DNA from: Streptomyces camelliae | GTDB taxonomy: Bacteria; Actinomycetota; Actinomycetes; Streptomycetales; Streptomycetaceae | Assembly (NCBI RefSeq): GCF_027625935.1 | Contig: NZ_CP115300.1 | Span: 682,001-746,000, forward strand | Reading direction: 5' to 3' | Length of the DNA: 64,000 nucleotides | Shown here: one piece after another, positions 45,669 through 54,243 of the stretch | How positions within the stretch are numbered: the first letter of the stretch is position 1 | Layout of the letters: every line of letters begins with the position of its first letter | Notes under the pieces: generated by a model | Told to the model about the DNA's origin: nothing | What the model saw: the letters and a program-made list of their open reading frames with translations, nothing else | The model's database searches: none | Position numbers and translations under genes: made by a program

Positions 45669-46366
45669 CGGACAAGGCCATAGCGCAGATCCGCGAGCTG
45701 ATCCGCACGGGAGCGCTGCCTCCGGGCTCCAAGCTGCCGCCGGAGCCGGACCTGGCAGCCCAGCTGGGTCTGTCCCGCAACCTGGCCCGTGAGGCGGTCA
45801 AGGCGCTGGCCGTCGCGCGGGTTCTGGAGGTCCGGCGAGGTGACGGCACGTACGTGACCAGCCTGCAGCCGAGCCTGCTCCTGGAAGGGCTCGGCGGAGC
45901 GGTGGAACTGCTGCAGGGCGACTCCGCCGCCCTGCAGGACCTCATGGAGGTGCGGCGTCTACTCGAACCGGTCGCCACCGCCCTGGCCGCCACCCGGATC
46001 TCCGACGAGCAGCTTGCCGAGGTCAAGCGGCACCTGGATGCCATGCGCGAGGCCCGCGACGACGTCGAGCAGCTCAACATCCACGACGCGGCCTTCCACC
46101 GCGCCGTCATCACGGCCACGGGCAACGAGACCCTGCTCACCCTCCTTGAGGGCATCTCCGGCCGCACTCTGCGCGCCCGCATCTGGCGCGGCCTGGTCGA
46201 CACCCAGGCCGCGGGCCGGACCCTCGCCGAGCACGAGGCGATCTTCCATGCCCTGTCCACCCGCGACGCCTCCCTCAGCCAGGCCGCCGCACTGCTGCAC
46301 GTGAGCAACACCGAACAGTGGCTCAGAGAACACCTGCGCTCCGGCCAGGCCCCTCCCCTTCGGTAG
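45659..46366 (+). CDS. FadR/GntR family transcriptional regulator
   Basis: 235 residues from GTG 45659 behind AAGGAG. Winged HTH: LIRTGALPPGSKLPPEPDLA, AQLGLSRNLAREAVKALAVA and RRGDGTYVTS. The FCD effector domain has the metal-binding Asp/His set in HDAAFHRAVITATGNETLLT. It closes the catabolic operon and probably controls it and the divergent fucosidase/transporter promoter by sensing an intermediate. Confidence 0.92.
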   Translation: MSLTDKAIAQIRELIRTGALPPGSKLPPEPDLAAQLGLSRNLAREAVKALAVARVLEVRRGDGTYVTSLQPSLLLEGLGGAVELLQGDSAALQDLMEVRRLLEPVATALAATRISDEQLAEVKRHLDAMREARDDVEQLNIHDAAFHRAVITATGNETLLTLLEGISGRTLRARIWRGLVDTQAAGRTLAEHEAIFHALSTRDASLSQAAALLHVSNTEQWLREHLRSGQAPPLR

Positions 46367-46369
46367 ACG

Positions 46370-46555
46370 TCGATGACGCGCGGGCCGGGCGTGTCGTCGG
46401 TGAGGCGCAGTTCGCTCGGCCGGTCCAGGCCATTGCCGATCTGCGTCCAGTGCACGAGGTGAGTCCAGCGCGGGCTGCCGTCGTCATTGATGAGGATCTC
46501 CAGACAAGGGGCCTCGTGCTCCGGATGGTCTGCTGTTTCTTGCGCATGGTGGCCT
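46370..46555 (-). pseudogene. unrecognised coding remnant
   Basis: The minus strand reads EAPCLEILINDDGSPRWTHL, HWTQIGNGLDRPSELRLTDD and PGPRVIDVYR with good codon bias but no start or stop of its own. The family was not recognised. It abuts the GntR 3' end and looks like the C-terminus of a lost enzyme. Confidence 0.35.
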
Positions 46556-46562
46556 TTCCAGG

Positions 46563-47098
46563 TCAGGGCTTGCGCAGCACCGCGCGGCCACCGGGCGGCA
46601 CTTCGTGTGCCACGGCCCCGGTGAGCAGGTCGTGGGCGGGCTCCGGCAGGTGCAGGGCGGTGGTGCTGTGGTTGATCAGGACGTGCCAGCGGCGGCCGTC
46701 GGACGCCTGCCGGGTGACGGCCTCGACACCGGTCGGCAGACCTGGCAGTTCGGGCTCGATACCGGCCTCGTCGAGCAGCCGGCGGACCAGGGCGGCGTAG
46801 TCGGTCTCCTTCAGGCGGATCGAGAGGTACCAGCCCTGCCCGGTGCCGTAGCGATGCCGGGTGAGCGCGGGGCTGTCCGTGAGCATGCCGTGGGTGTAGG
46901 CGGCGAGCGTCTCCGCGCCCTCGGCGCGCACGGACTCGCTCCAGGCGGTGCCGTACGACCCGTCCGACAGGACGATCCGCTCCCCCTGCCGCAGCGGCCG
47001 GTACTCCTCGACGCGGATGCCCAGCGCCTCACGCAGCGGCCCGGCGGGATAGCCGCCCAGCCGGGCGTGCAGGCGCTCGTCGACGAATCCGCTCGCTT
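46563..47098 (-). pseudogene. 3' remnant of a GH42 beta-galactosidase
   Basis: The minus frame carries HARLGGYPAGPLREALGIRV, EEYRPLRQGERIVLSDG and HRYGTGQGWYLSIRLKE, then LHLPEPAHDLLTGAVAHEVP and a normal stop at 46563. These are the trimerisation and C-terminal domains of GH42 beta-galactosidases. The catalytic barrel is missing and the frame ends at 47098 where unrelated sequence starts. Confidence 0.68.
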
Positions 47099-47137
47099 GC
47101 TGGACGCGTCGCCGACACCCCAGGTACCTGTGCCGTC

Positions 47138-47400
47138 ACCCACGATGAGGGTTTTGCCAGTGCTGAGGGTGCCGATGCACTCCACCGTCATGGTGACCAT
47201 GTCTCCGGGGGCCGGCGGAGGCGGATCCAGCCTCCCCCTGCGGCCCCAGAGCTCGGCGAGGTACCCGTGCCGCAGGTGCCGGAGCCGAGGAGGTCTCCGG
47301 GCCGAACCTCGGTGCCTCGGGCGGCGTACGCGGCCATCACCTTCTCGGTCGAGGGACGCAGTGTCGTTCTGGCTCCCGCCGGTCAGGTGGGAACCGAACA
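47138..47400 (-). pseudogene. 3' remnant of a fumarylacetoacetate hydrolase-family gene
   Basis: In two frames the minus strand reads MAAYAARGTEVRPGDLLGSG with TCGTG, then YLAELWGRRGRLDPPPPAPG and DMVTMTVECIGTL. This matches the C-terminal half of FAH-family hydrolases. One frameshift near 47265 separates the pieces, and only about 80 residues remain. In deoxysugar pathways such enzymes cleave 2,4-diketo-3-deoxy acids. Confidence 0.65.
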
Positions 47401-47405
47401 CGACG

Positions 47406-48203
47406 CTATCCGAACAGGCGCCGCTGGATCTCCCGTCGGTAGTCTTCGAGTGTCCTGTCGAGATGTGCCGCCGTAGCCTCGGCCGCCTCGTCGGGCCGGC
47501 CGTCGCGAATGGCCCGGTAGATCACCTCGTGCTCCACGACCGCGGACTCGGTGCCATCGCCGAACATGTCATGGATCCCGATCGCGCTGGACTGCCGCTG
47601 CAGGCGTCGCGCGTCACGCACGGCGCTGACGAGGAAGGCGTTGTGCGAGGCCGCAGCCACGGCCCCGTGGAAGTCGTCGTCCGCCTGGTTGAACTCGTCG
47701 ACCTGACCGTGGACGAATCCGTGCCGGCACTGCTGCACGGCCACCTCGATGGTCCGCAGCTCGGCGGGCGTGGCACGGGTGGCGGCCAGACTGCTCGCGG
47801 CCATCTCCTGAACCCTGCGGAACTCGAACAGCATGAGGACATGATCGAGGTCGACGGGGCGGAAGAAGCCGCCCCAGCGGCTGGTGACGAGCATGCCCTC
47901 GTCGTCCGCGACGAACAGTCCGCGCCCCTTGTGTGCCCGGACCCGGCCGAGCGCCGAAAGGATCTTCACGGCCTCCCGTACCACGGCCCTGCTGGTGTTC
48001 AGCCTCTGGGCCAGATCGTTCTCCGTGGGCAGCCGATCACCTGCCGCCAGACGAGCCTCGGCGATGAACTCAAGAATCCGCTCCGCCACGACTTCGTAAC
48101 CGGGGCGGTAGTCACGCCGCTCGTCTGAGCCGTTCACCGCTGCTGCCGCAGTGGGAGAGGCCTGCGCCGGCCAGGCGGCTTCGGTCGCGGGCGTGTCGTT
48201 CAT
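47406..48203 (-). CDS. FadR/GntR family transcriptional regulator
   Basis: 265 residues from ATG 48203 behind AGGCAGGA; longer in-frame starts upstream enter the promoter. HTH: EARLAAGDRLPTENDLAQRL, NTSRAVVREAVKILSALGRV and AHKGRGLFVAD. FCD domain: LFEFRRVQEMAASSLAATRA and ADDDFHGAVAAASHNAFLVS with ligand His residues. It is divergent from the CUT1 ABC operon, and the perfect dyad ATGAGT-CGT-ACTCAT lies between the two starts, so autoregulation and control of the operon are likely. Confidence 0.92.
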   Translation of the reverse strand: MNDTPATEAAWPAQASPTAAAAVNGSDERRDYRPGYEVVAERILEFIAEARLAAGDRLPTENDLAQRLNTSRAVVREAVKILSALGRVRAHKGRGLFVADDEGMLVTSRWGGFFRPVDLDHVLMLFEFRRVQEMAASSLAATRATPAELRTIEVAVQQCRHGFVHGQVDEFNQADDDFHGAVAAASHNAFLVSAVRDARRLQRQSSAIGIHDMFGDGTESAVVEHEVIYRAIRDGRPDEAAEATAAHLDRTLEDYRREIQRRLFG

Positions 48204-48280
48204 CTGTCCTGCCTTCGGGATGACTGCTACGAGGGCGGTTGATCGCTGTTGAGCTGTGCTCATCGTATCCCAACTCAATA

Positions 48281-48295
48281 ATGAGTCGTACTCAT
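48281..48295. promoter_or_regulatory. candidate GntR operator
   Basis: ATGAGTCGTACTCAT is a 15-bp dyad with perfect 6-bp arms, 78 bases upstream of the GntR start and 247 bases upstream of the binding-protein start. A 13/15 match occurs at 62100-62114 upstream of the beta-helix enzyme. Confidence 0.6.
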
Positions 48296-48541
48296 CATGC
48301 GATGACATACACCGTAGAGTTGCCATCACGGTGGGCAAAATAAGGGATATAGGGGACTTTCTCCGGTGCAAATACGGGCATCAGTCGTAGATCACTGAGA
48401 AGAAGCCTGCTTACACCCTTGACGGATCCTCAGATAAGACGCCTAATTTCTTCCGCGACGGCAAGCGGGACGGCCGTCCGCCCATCCTCGCGCCACCTGC
48501 CCATCTGCTCGGGGCGCCTTGTGAAACCAGTGGAGTGGCAC

Positions 48542-49903
48542 ATGACCGTCGACAAGCCTTCGTCCGGCCCGGAGAGAGTGTCCAGCAAGAGGCGTGCGGC
48601 GTTGCTGGCCGGCTGCGCGGCCACCGCGGCGCTGACCCTGACTGCCTGCGGCGGCGGCACCACGGGTACGACGACCAAGGACGGCTTCGCCCAGGTGCCG
48701 CAGAAGGACGGTGCGTTGACGGTCTGGGTGGACGCGACCCGTGTGGAAGCCGCGAAGCTGTACCAGCAGCAGCACCCGCACGTGAAGCTGCACATCGTCA
48801 CCTACGACGGCGACGCCAACGGCTCGAACTACCTCCAGACCAAGGTCCAGCTGTTCAACCGCACCGGCAAGGGCTGGCCGGACGTCGTGTTCAGCTCTCA
48901 GAACAACGAGGTGACCTGGGCGGTCGAGGCGGGCTTCGCCGCTCCGCTCAACAAGGGCCTGATCCCCACCGCGACCCTGGCCGACTTCGCCAGCGGCGCC
49001 AACGACGTCTGCACGGTGGACGGCACCGCCTACTGTCTGCGCAACGACCTCTCCCAGGCAGTGCTCTGGTACAACGCGCCGCTGCTGAAGAAGTTCGGCT
49101 ACACGGTCCCCACGACGTGGGAGGACTACCAGCAGCTCGGCGAGAAGGTGGCCAAGGAGCACCCCGGCTACCTGGTGGGCGACGCGGGCGACTCCTTCAC
49201 CCCCGAGATCTACCTGTGGGCGAGCAAGTGCGGCGCCAACCACGTCACCGGCCCGAAGGCCGTGTCGGTGAACACCTCCAGCGAGGCCTGCACCAAGATG
49301 GCCAGGCTCATGGACGTGCTGATCAAGAACAGGTCCATGTCCATCAGCGGGGTCTTCAGCACCGACTTCGGCAAGAACGAGGCCGCCAAGGTCCTGCTCA
49401 TGCCGGGTCCGGCCTGGTACGGCGGCGCGCTGTTCGAGGGCACCTTCAAGACGCCGGCCAAGCAGATCGCCGCGGCGCCCATCCCGCAGTGGAAGGGGGA
49501 GACCGCGCCGTCCACCGGTAACGTCGGCGGCGGCACCTGGCTGCTGTCCCAGCACTCCGCGCACATCAAGGCCGCCACCGACTTCCTGAAGTGGGTCACC
49601 ACCGACAACGCCTACCAGGGCGAGAAGGCGCCGGGCTTTCCCGCATACGCGCCCGCCGCCGGCACCTGGCTGAAGAGACAGGACGCCTCCGGCTACTTCA
49701 ACGGTGACCTGAGCGCCCTCAAGGCCGCCTCCTCCCAGGTCTGGCCCGGCTGGGGCTCGGGGCAGTTCAGCCAGGAGGCGATCTGGGCCGCCACCGTCAA
49801 GCCCGGCCTGACCCAGGGCAAGAGCGTCGTCTCGATGCTGCCGGCCTGGAAGGACTCCATCGTCAAGTACGCCACATCCAACGGATACAAGGTCTCCCAG
49901 TGA
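48542..49903 (+). CDS. extracellular solute-binding lipoprotein (CUT1 sugar importer)
   Basis: 453 residues from ATG 48542. Lipobox TLTAC after a Lys/Arg-rich start. MalE-like features: ALTVWVDATRVEAAKLYQQQ, GKGWPDVVFSSQNNEVTWAV and PGPAWYGGALFEGTF. Expected ligand: an oligosaccharide, because CUT1 systems mostly carry these. It begins an operon with two permeases; no ATPase gene is in the window, as is normal in Streptomyces where MsiK serves many CUT1 systems. Confidence 0.92.
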   Translation: MTVDKPSSGPERVSSKRRAALLAGCAATAALTLTACGGGTTGTTTKDGFAQVPQKDGALTVWVDATRVEAAKLYQQQHPHVKLHIVTYDGDANGSNYLQTKVQLFNRTGKGWPDVVFSSQNNEVTWAVEAGFAAPLNKGLIPTATLADFASGANDVCTVDGTAYCLRNDLSQAVLWYNAPLLKKFGYTVPTTWEDYQQLGEKVAKEHPGYLVGDAGDSFTPEIYLWASKCGANHVTGPKAVSVNTSSEACTKMARLMDVLIKNRSMSISGVFSTDFGKNEAAKVLLMPGPAWYGGALFEGTFKTPAKQIAAAPIPQWKGETAPSTGNVGGGTWLLSQHSAHIKAATDFLKWVTTDNAYQGEKAPGFPAYAPAAGTWLKRQDASGYFNGDLSALKAASSQVWPGWGSGQFSQEAIWAATVKPGLTQGKSVVSMLPAWKDSIVKYATSNGYKVSQ

Positions 49904-50814
49904 CCCTCACCCACTCCCCGGCAGGCTCTGCGACCCGGCGCCGTCGCGGCGCCGCCCGGCAGAGCCGGGCCGGTATGGCCTTCGTCGCCGCCTACGTGGT
50001 CTTGCTCGTCGCCTTCGGCGTCCTTCCGACCGCTTACGCGATCTACTTCGCCTTCACCGACGCCGGGGGCACGGTCACCGGCTTCGCCAACTTCGTCACC
50101 ACGGCGCAGGACTTCCGCTTCCTGGACGCCGTGAGCCATGTCGCCGTCTACCTCGCCTTCTGGCTCCTGTCCCTGGTGGTGTTCGTGGTGGCCCTGGCGC
50201 TGCTGCTGCACCGCCTGGCCTCGGGTTCCGCAAGCAAGGCGCTGCGCTTCCTCTACTACATCCCCGGAGCGCTCGCCGGCGCGGCGAGTGTGCTGGTGTG
50301 GCTGTTCATGCTCGACCCGACCGTCAGCCCGGTCAGCTCGCTGCTGGGCGCGCTGGGGTTCCACACCTTCGGCGAGGTGATCGCACCCGGCAACCTGCCC
50401 CTGCTGTTCACGGTCATCGCGTTCTGGACCGGCGCGGGCGGCTGGATCGTCGTCATGTACGGCGCGCTCAACAACATCCCCGCGGACGTGATGGAAGCCG
50501 CGCGCATTGATGGCGCGGGTGCCTGGCAGACCGCCTGGCACGTGCAGATCCCGATGCTCCGCAAGTGGATCGTGTACATGGTGATCCTGGCTTTCGCGGG
50601 CGGCGCCCAGCTCTTCGTCGAACCGCAGTTGCTCTCCCTCGCCAGCGTGGGCGTGGCCGGACGCGACTACTCGCTCAACCAGCTGACGTACGACTTCGCC
50701 TTCCAGATGAACAACATCAACGGCGCCGCCGCGGTCTCGGTGGAGCTCCTGGTCGTCAGTGTGTCGGCCGCCGCCGTCTTCGTCGCACGGTCGGGGTTCT
50801 TCGATGCCGACTAG
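49900..50814 (+). CDS. ABC sugar transporter permease (MalF-like)
   Basis: 304 residues from GTG 49900, overlapping the binding-protein stop (GTGA). Six helices, among them MAFVAAYVVLLVAFGVLPTA and ALRFLYYIPGALAGAASVLV. The EAA loop is DVMEAARIDGAGAWQTAWHV followed by QIPMLRKWIVYMV. Confidence 0.92.
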   Translation: MTLTHSPAGSATRRRRGAARQSRAGMAFVAAYVVLLVAFGVLPTAYAIYFAFTDAGGTVTGFANFVTTAQDFRFLDAVSHVAVYLAFWLLSLVVFVVALALLLHRLASGSASKALRFLYYIPGALAGAASVLVWLFMLDPTVSPVSSLLGALGFHTFGEVIAPGNLPLLFTVIAFWTGAGGWIVVMYGALNNIPADVMEAARIDGAGAWQTAWHVQIPMLRKWIVYMVILAFAGGAQLFVEPQLLSLASVGVAGRDYSLNQLTYDFAFQMNNINGAAAVSVELLVVSVSAAAVFVARSGFFDAD

Positions 50815-50869
50815 AACCTCTGGCAGTCGAGTCACCGGCACAGCGAACTCGGAACGGGAAGCGCCCCTC

Positions 50870-51772
50870 ATGAGCCGATCTCACCACCGGCCGCCGCACC
50901 GTCGGCCCGTACGGCACCTGCCCTCCCGGCTGTTGACCGGATCCGTACTGGCCGTGTTCCTCGCCTTCTTCGTGCTGCCGGTGCTGTGGCTCGTCCTCGC
51001 GGCGACCAAGACCGACCAGCAGCTGGTCCACGACAACCCGCTGTCCTTCGGGTCGTGGCACGCGCTGAAAGCCAACTGGCACGCGCTCACGGCGTTCCAG
51101 GACAACGCCGTCATGCAGTGGCTGGGCAACTCCGCGCTCTACGCGGTGATCTCGCTGGTCATCACCCTCGGTGTCGCCATTCCCGCGGGATATGCCCTGG
51201 CCATGACCGAGTTCCGCGGTCGGCACACCCTGCTGTTCGCGACGCTGGTCGTGATGCTCATGCCGAACGCCACCCTGGTGGTGCCGTTGTTCCTGGAGAT
51301 CAACGCGGTGCACCTGATCGGCACGATGTGGTCGATCATCCTGCCGTACTCGTTCTACCCGTTCGGCGTGTACCTGACGTACATCTACTTCACCACCGCC
51401 GTACCGAAGGACCTGCTGGCGGCGGCACGGATGGACGGCTGCTCGGAGTTCCGCGTCTTCTGGCACATCGCGCTGCCGCTGGCGACCCCGGTCGTCGCGC
51501 TCGTGGGCTTCTTCAGCTTCGTCGCCAACTGGACCAACTACTTCCTGCCCTACGTCATGCTCCCCGAGAGCAGCCAGATGCCCATCCAGGTGGGAGTCGG
51601 AACCCTGCTCAGCAACGTGCCGTCCTTCAATCCGACCGTCGGTGACCTGGCGATCCAGCGCCCGCAGCTGGCACTGGCGACGCTCGTGGCCATCACGCCC
51701 GTGCTGATCGTCTTCCTCTTCGCCCAGCGCTTCCTGGTCAGCGGGATGCTCGCCGGCGCCACCAAGGAATAG
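50870..51772 (+). CDS. ABC sugar transporter permease (MalG-like)
   Basis: 300 residues from ATG 50870. Six helices (LAVFLAFFVLPVLWLVLAAT, ALYAVISLVITLGVAIPAGY and others) and the EAA loop DLLAAARMDGCSEFRVFWHI with ALPLATPVVALV. An earlier in-frame ATG near 50804 would overlap the upstream gene. It completes the CUT1 membrane unit. Confidence 0.92.
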   Translation: MSRSHHRPPHRRPVRHLPSRLLTGSVLAVFLAFFVLPVLWLVLAATKTDQQLVHDNPLSFGSWHALKANWHALTAFQDNAVMQWLGNSALYAVISLVITLGVAIPAGYALAMTEFRGRHTLLFATLVVMLMPNATLVVPLFLEINAVHLIGTMWSIILPYSFYPFGVYLTYIYFTTAVPKDLLAAARMDGCSEFRVFWHIALPLATPVVALVGFFSFVANWTNYFLPYVMLPESSQMPIQVGVGTLLSNVPSFNPTVGDLAIQRPQLALATLVAITPVLIVFLFAQRFLVSGMLAGATKE

Positions 51773-51844
51773 CGGCCCGTCCCGACCGCCCGGCCGTCGT
51801 CCCCGGCGTGCGCCGTCCTGCCGCCACCCGAACGGAGATCTTCC

Positions 51845-53857
51845 ATGCACCACAGCTCCGCCGACCGCACCTCGGCCGAGGACGCCCCCTGCGACCACCC
51901 GGTCGCGCCACCCGAGATCGAGGCGGAGGTCCCGCTGCTCGAACCACCCGGCTGGGCCGTGGCCCAGCGGTCCCTGTTCGACCTGCTCGACCACGCCTGG
52001 CGCCGCTTCGCCCGCGACTTCACCGGTGCGGACGGACGGCTGAAGTACACCGGCCCGCTGACCACTCGTGACGGTGTGGACGACTTCTACGAGGTGTTCT
52101 TCAACTGGCCCCAGCTGTACCTCCTCGGCGGTGCCGACGATCTGCTGCCCGCCAGTGAGAAGCACTGGGAGGGCGTGACCCGGCAGCTCACCGAACTGGG
52201 CATGCTGCAGCAGGAGTTCGAGCGCGGCTACGACTGGTTCCACCAGGGCGAGAGCCTGCTCCTGCTCTACTTCCTGTGCATGGCCGCTCCCGACCGCTGG
52301 TCCGAACGCGCCCTGCGCTTCGCCGAGTTGTACGTCGACCCGGCCAAGGGCAACTACGACTCCGGGCACCGCGTGATCACCCGCCCGCACAACGGCAGCG
52401 ACCCCGACCGCACGGGCCTGTTCGACGGTGACGTCTATCCCTGGCTGCTCAAGGAAGCACAGACGTACGGCTTCCCACTCGACTGGATCCCCGAGGCCGA
52501 CGGCGGCCCCTACCCGCTCTCCGCGGACCCGCGTCTCGGCGCGCAGATGCGGGACCGGATGGGCGTCGGCGACACCGCGGTCAACCTCGCCGCGGCCGGG
52601 CTGGTGCTCAACGCCTGGATCCTGTCCGGCGAGGAGCGCTACCGCGACTGGATCGTCGGGTACGTCGACGCGTGGCGGGAGCGCACCGAGGCGAACGGCG
52701 GTCTCATCCCGGACAACGCCGGCCCGGACGGCGTCGTCGGCAGCCTGCTGGAGGGCCGCTGGTACGGCGGCCATTACGGCTGGTCCTGGCCGCACGGCTG
52801 GCACAGCGTGGGCCACGCGGCCTGTGTGGCGGCACTCGCGGCGGCCACGGTCACCGGGGACGACGACTACCTCTCCATGGTCGCGACCTCCCTCGACACC
52901 CTCATCGGCCGCGGCAAGGTGATGCCCCACACGGAGGCGGACTCCAGCCTCCCCTCCAAGTGGGCGGTCGAACTCGGCCCCGACATCCACACGCCCACGC
53001 TCCACCTTCCGTTCCGCCACAACGACTCGGGCTGGTTCGACTACAACCCGGCCACCCCACCGGTCCCGGTGGCCCTGTGGCACCACACGGCCTCCGAGGC
53101 CGACCGCGCCCGGCTGGAGCGACTGCGTGAGGCCGACGGCATCGACTGGCGCACCGTGCGGCCGTTCCGCGCCAAGGAGGAGTCCGGGCACGAGAAGGCG
53201 TGGTTCGCCTTCCTCGCCGGCGACGACCCCGGCTACCCCGAGCGGATCCTCGCCGCGGCGCAGGCCCAGGTGCGCCACCGGCTGCGCCGCATCGACCGCT
53301 ACCGCGACCTGGACGTGTCCGAGGCCGACATCCATGTGTGGCAGCAGTGCAACCCGGTCGTCACCGAAGCCCTCGTCCAGCTGACCTGGGGCGGCCCCCA
53401 GGTGATGTACAACGGCGGCCTGCAGCAGGCCAGGCTGCGCTACCACGACGCCGAGGCCCGCCGTGCCGGCCTGCCGCCGGACGTTGCCGCTCTGGTCACC
53501 TCCATCGACCCCGAGGAGACCACCGTCGAGCTGGTGAACCTCTCTCCCGAGGCCGAGCGCACGGTGATCGTCCAGGCGGGCGCCTTCGCCGAGCACACCA
53601 TCACCGCCGTCCGGTACACCACCTGTCAGGACGACGGCTGGATCGGCGACATGTACGACTACGGCCACGCCGAGCCCGTCGTCACCGAGTCGGAGCAGCT
53701 CTGCGGCAGCACCTCCCTGACGGTCCGGCTCCCCGCCTCCACCCGCATCCGGCTCGCCCTGTGCCTCCAGCTGCGGGCCAACACACCCAGCTACCGCACT
53801 CCGTTCGACACCCCAGCCGGCCGGCCCTCGCCGGGCTCGGAAGGAGAAACCGCATGA
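51845..53857 (+). CDS. unrecognised 670-residue cytosolic enzyme-like protein
   Basis: No signal peptide or membrane segment. Helix-rich from about 35 to 470 with many Trp and acidic residues: SLFDLLDHAWRRFARDF, FYEVFFNWPQLYLLGGADDL, YDWFHQGESLLLLYFLCMAA and YGWSWPHGWHSVGHAACVAA. This looks like an (alpha/alpha)6 or 7 barrel, as in several intracellular glycosidases or lyases; the last 130 residues look beta-rich (VELVNLSPEAERTVIVQAG). I cannot assign a CAZy family. It follows the CUT1 permease genes and overlaps the RhaM-type mutarotase (ATGA), so it most likely processes the imported saccharide. Confidence 0.75.
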   Translation: MHHSSADRTSAEDAPCDHPVAPPEIEAEVPLLEPPGWAVAQRSLFDLLDHAWRRFARDFTGADGRLKYTGPLTTRDGVDDFYEVFFNWPQLYLLGGADDLLPASEKHWEGVTRQLTELGMLQQEFERGYDWFHQGESLLLLYFLCMAAPDRWSERALRFAELYVDPAKGNYDSGHRVITRPHNGSDPDRTGLFDGDVYPWLLKEAQTYGFPLDWIPEADGGPYPLSADPRLGAQMRDRMGVGDTAVNLAAAGLVLNAWILSGEERYRDWIVGYVDAWRERTEANGGLIPDNAGPDGVVGSLLEGRWYGGHYGWSWPHGWHSVGHAACVAALAAATVTGDDDYLSMVATSLDTLIGRGKVMPHTEADSSLPSKWAVELGPDIHTPTLHLPFRHNDSGWFDYNPATPPVPVALWHHTASEADRARLERLREADGIDWRTVRPFRAKEESGHEKAWFAFLAGDDPGYPERILAAAQAQVRHRLRRIDRYRDLDVSEADIHVWQQCNPVVTEALVQLTWGGPQVMYNGGLQQARLRYHDAEARRAGLPPDVAALVTSIDPEETTVELVNLSPEAERTVIVQAGAFAEHTITAVRYTTCQDDGWIGDMYDYGHAEPVVTESEQLCGSTSLTVRLPASTRIRLALCLQLRANTPSYRTPFDTPAGRPSPGSEGETA

Positions 53858-54243
53858 AGCGCGTCGCCCAGACCATCAGGCTCCGACCCGAGCACCGCGC
53901 GGAGTACCTCGAACTCCACTCGGCCGTCTGGCCCGGAGTCGAAGCCGCCCTGCACCGGGCGAACATCCACAACTACAGCATCTTCCTCCACGGCGAGGTG
54001 CTGTTCGCCTACTTCGAGTACCACGGCGACGACTTCGAGGCCGACATGGCCGTCCTCGAAGCCGACCCCGAGACCCGGCAATGGTGGAAACTCACCGACC
54101 CCTGCCAGGAACCCTGGCCCGACCGGGGCGACGCCCGCCAGTGGACGGAACTCACCGAGATCTGGCACCTGAACCCGCCAGGCGAAGACGCCACCGCCTG
54201 TCACGGCCCGCACCAGACCGACCCGACTTGGAACCAGCCGTGA
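53854..54243 (+). CDS. RhaM-type L-rhamnose/L-fucose mutarotase
   Basis: 129 residues from ATG 53854 behind AAGGAG. RLRPEHRAEYLELHSAVWPG contains Tyr and His used by RhaM; ALHRANIHNYSIFLHGEVLF with FAYFEYHGDDFEADM and WWKLTDPCQEPWP are also conserved (COG3254). It speeds anomer interconversion of 6-deoxyhexoses. Overlaps both neighbours by 4 bases. Confidence 0.88.
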   Translation: MKRVAQTIRLRPEHRAEYLELHSAVWPGVEAALHRANIHNYSIFLHGEVLFAYFEYHGDDFEADMAVLEADPETRQWWKLTDPCQEPWPDRGDARQWTELTEIWHLNPPGEDATACHGPHQTDPTWNQP

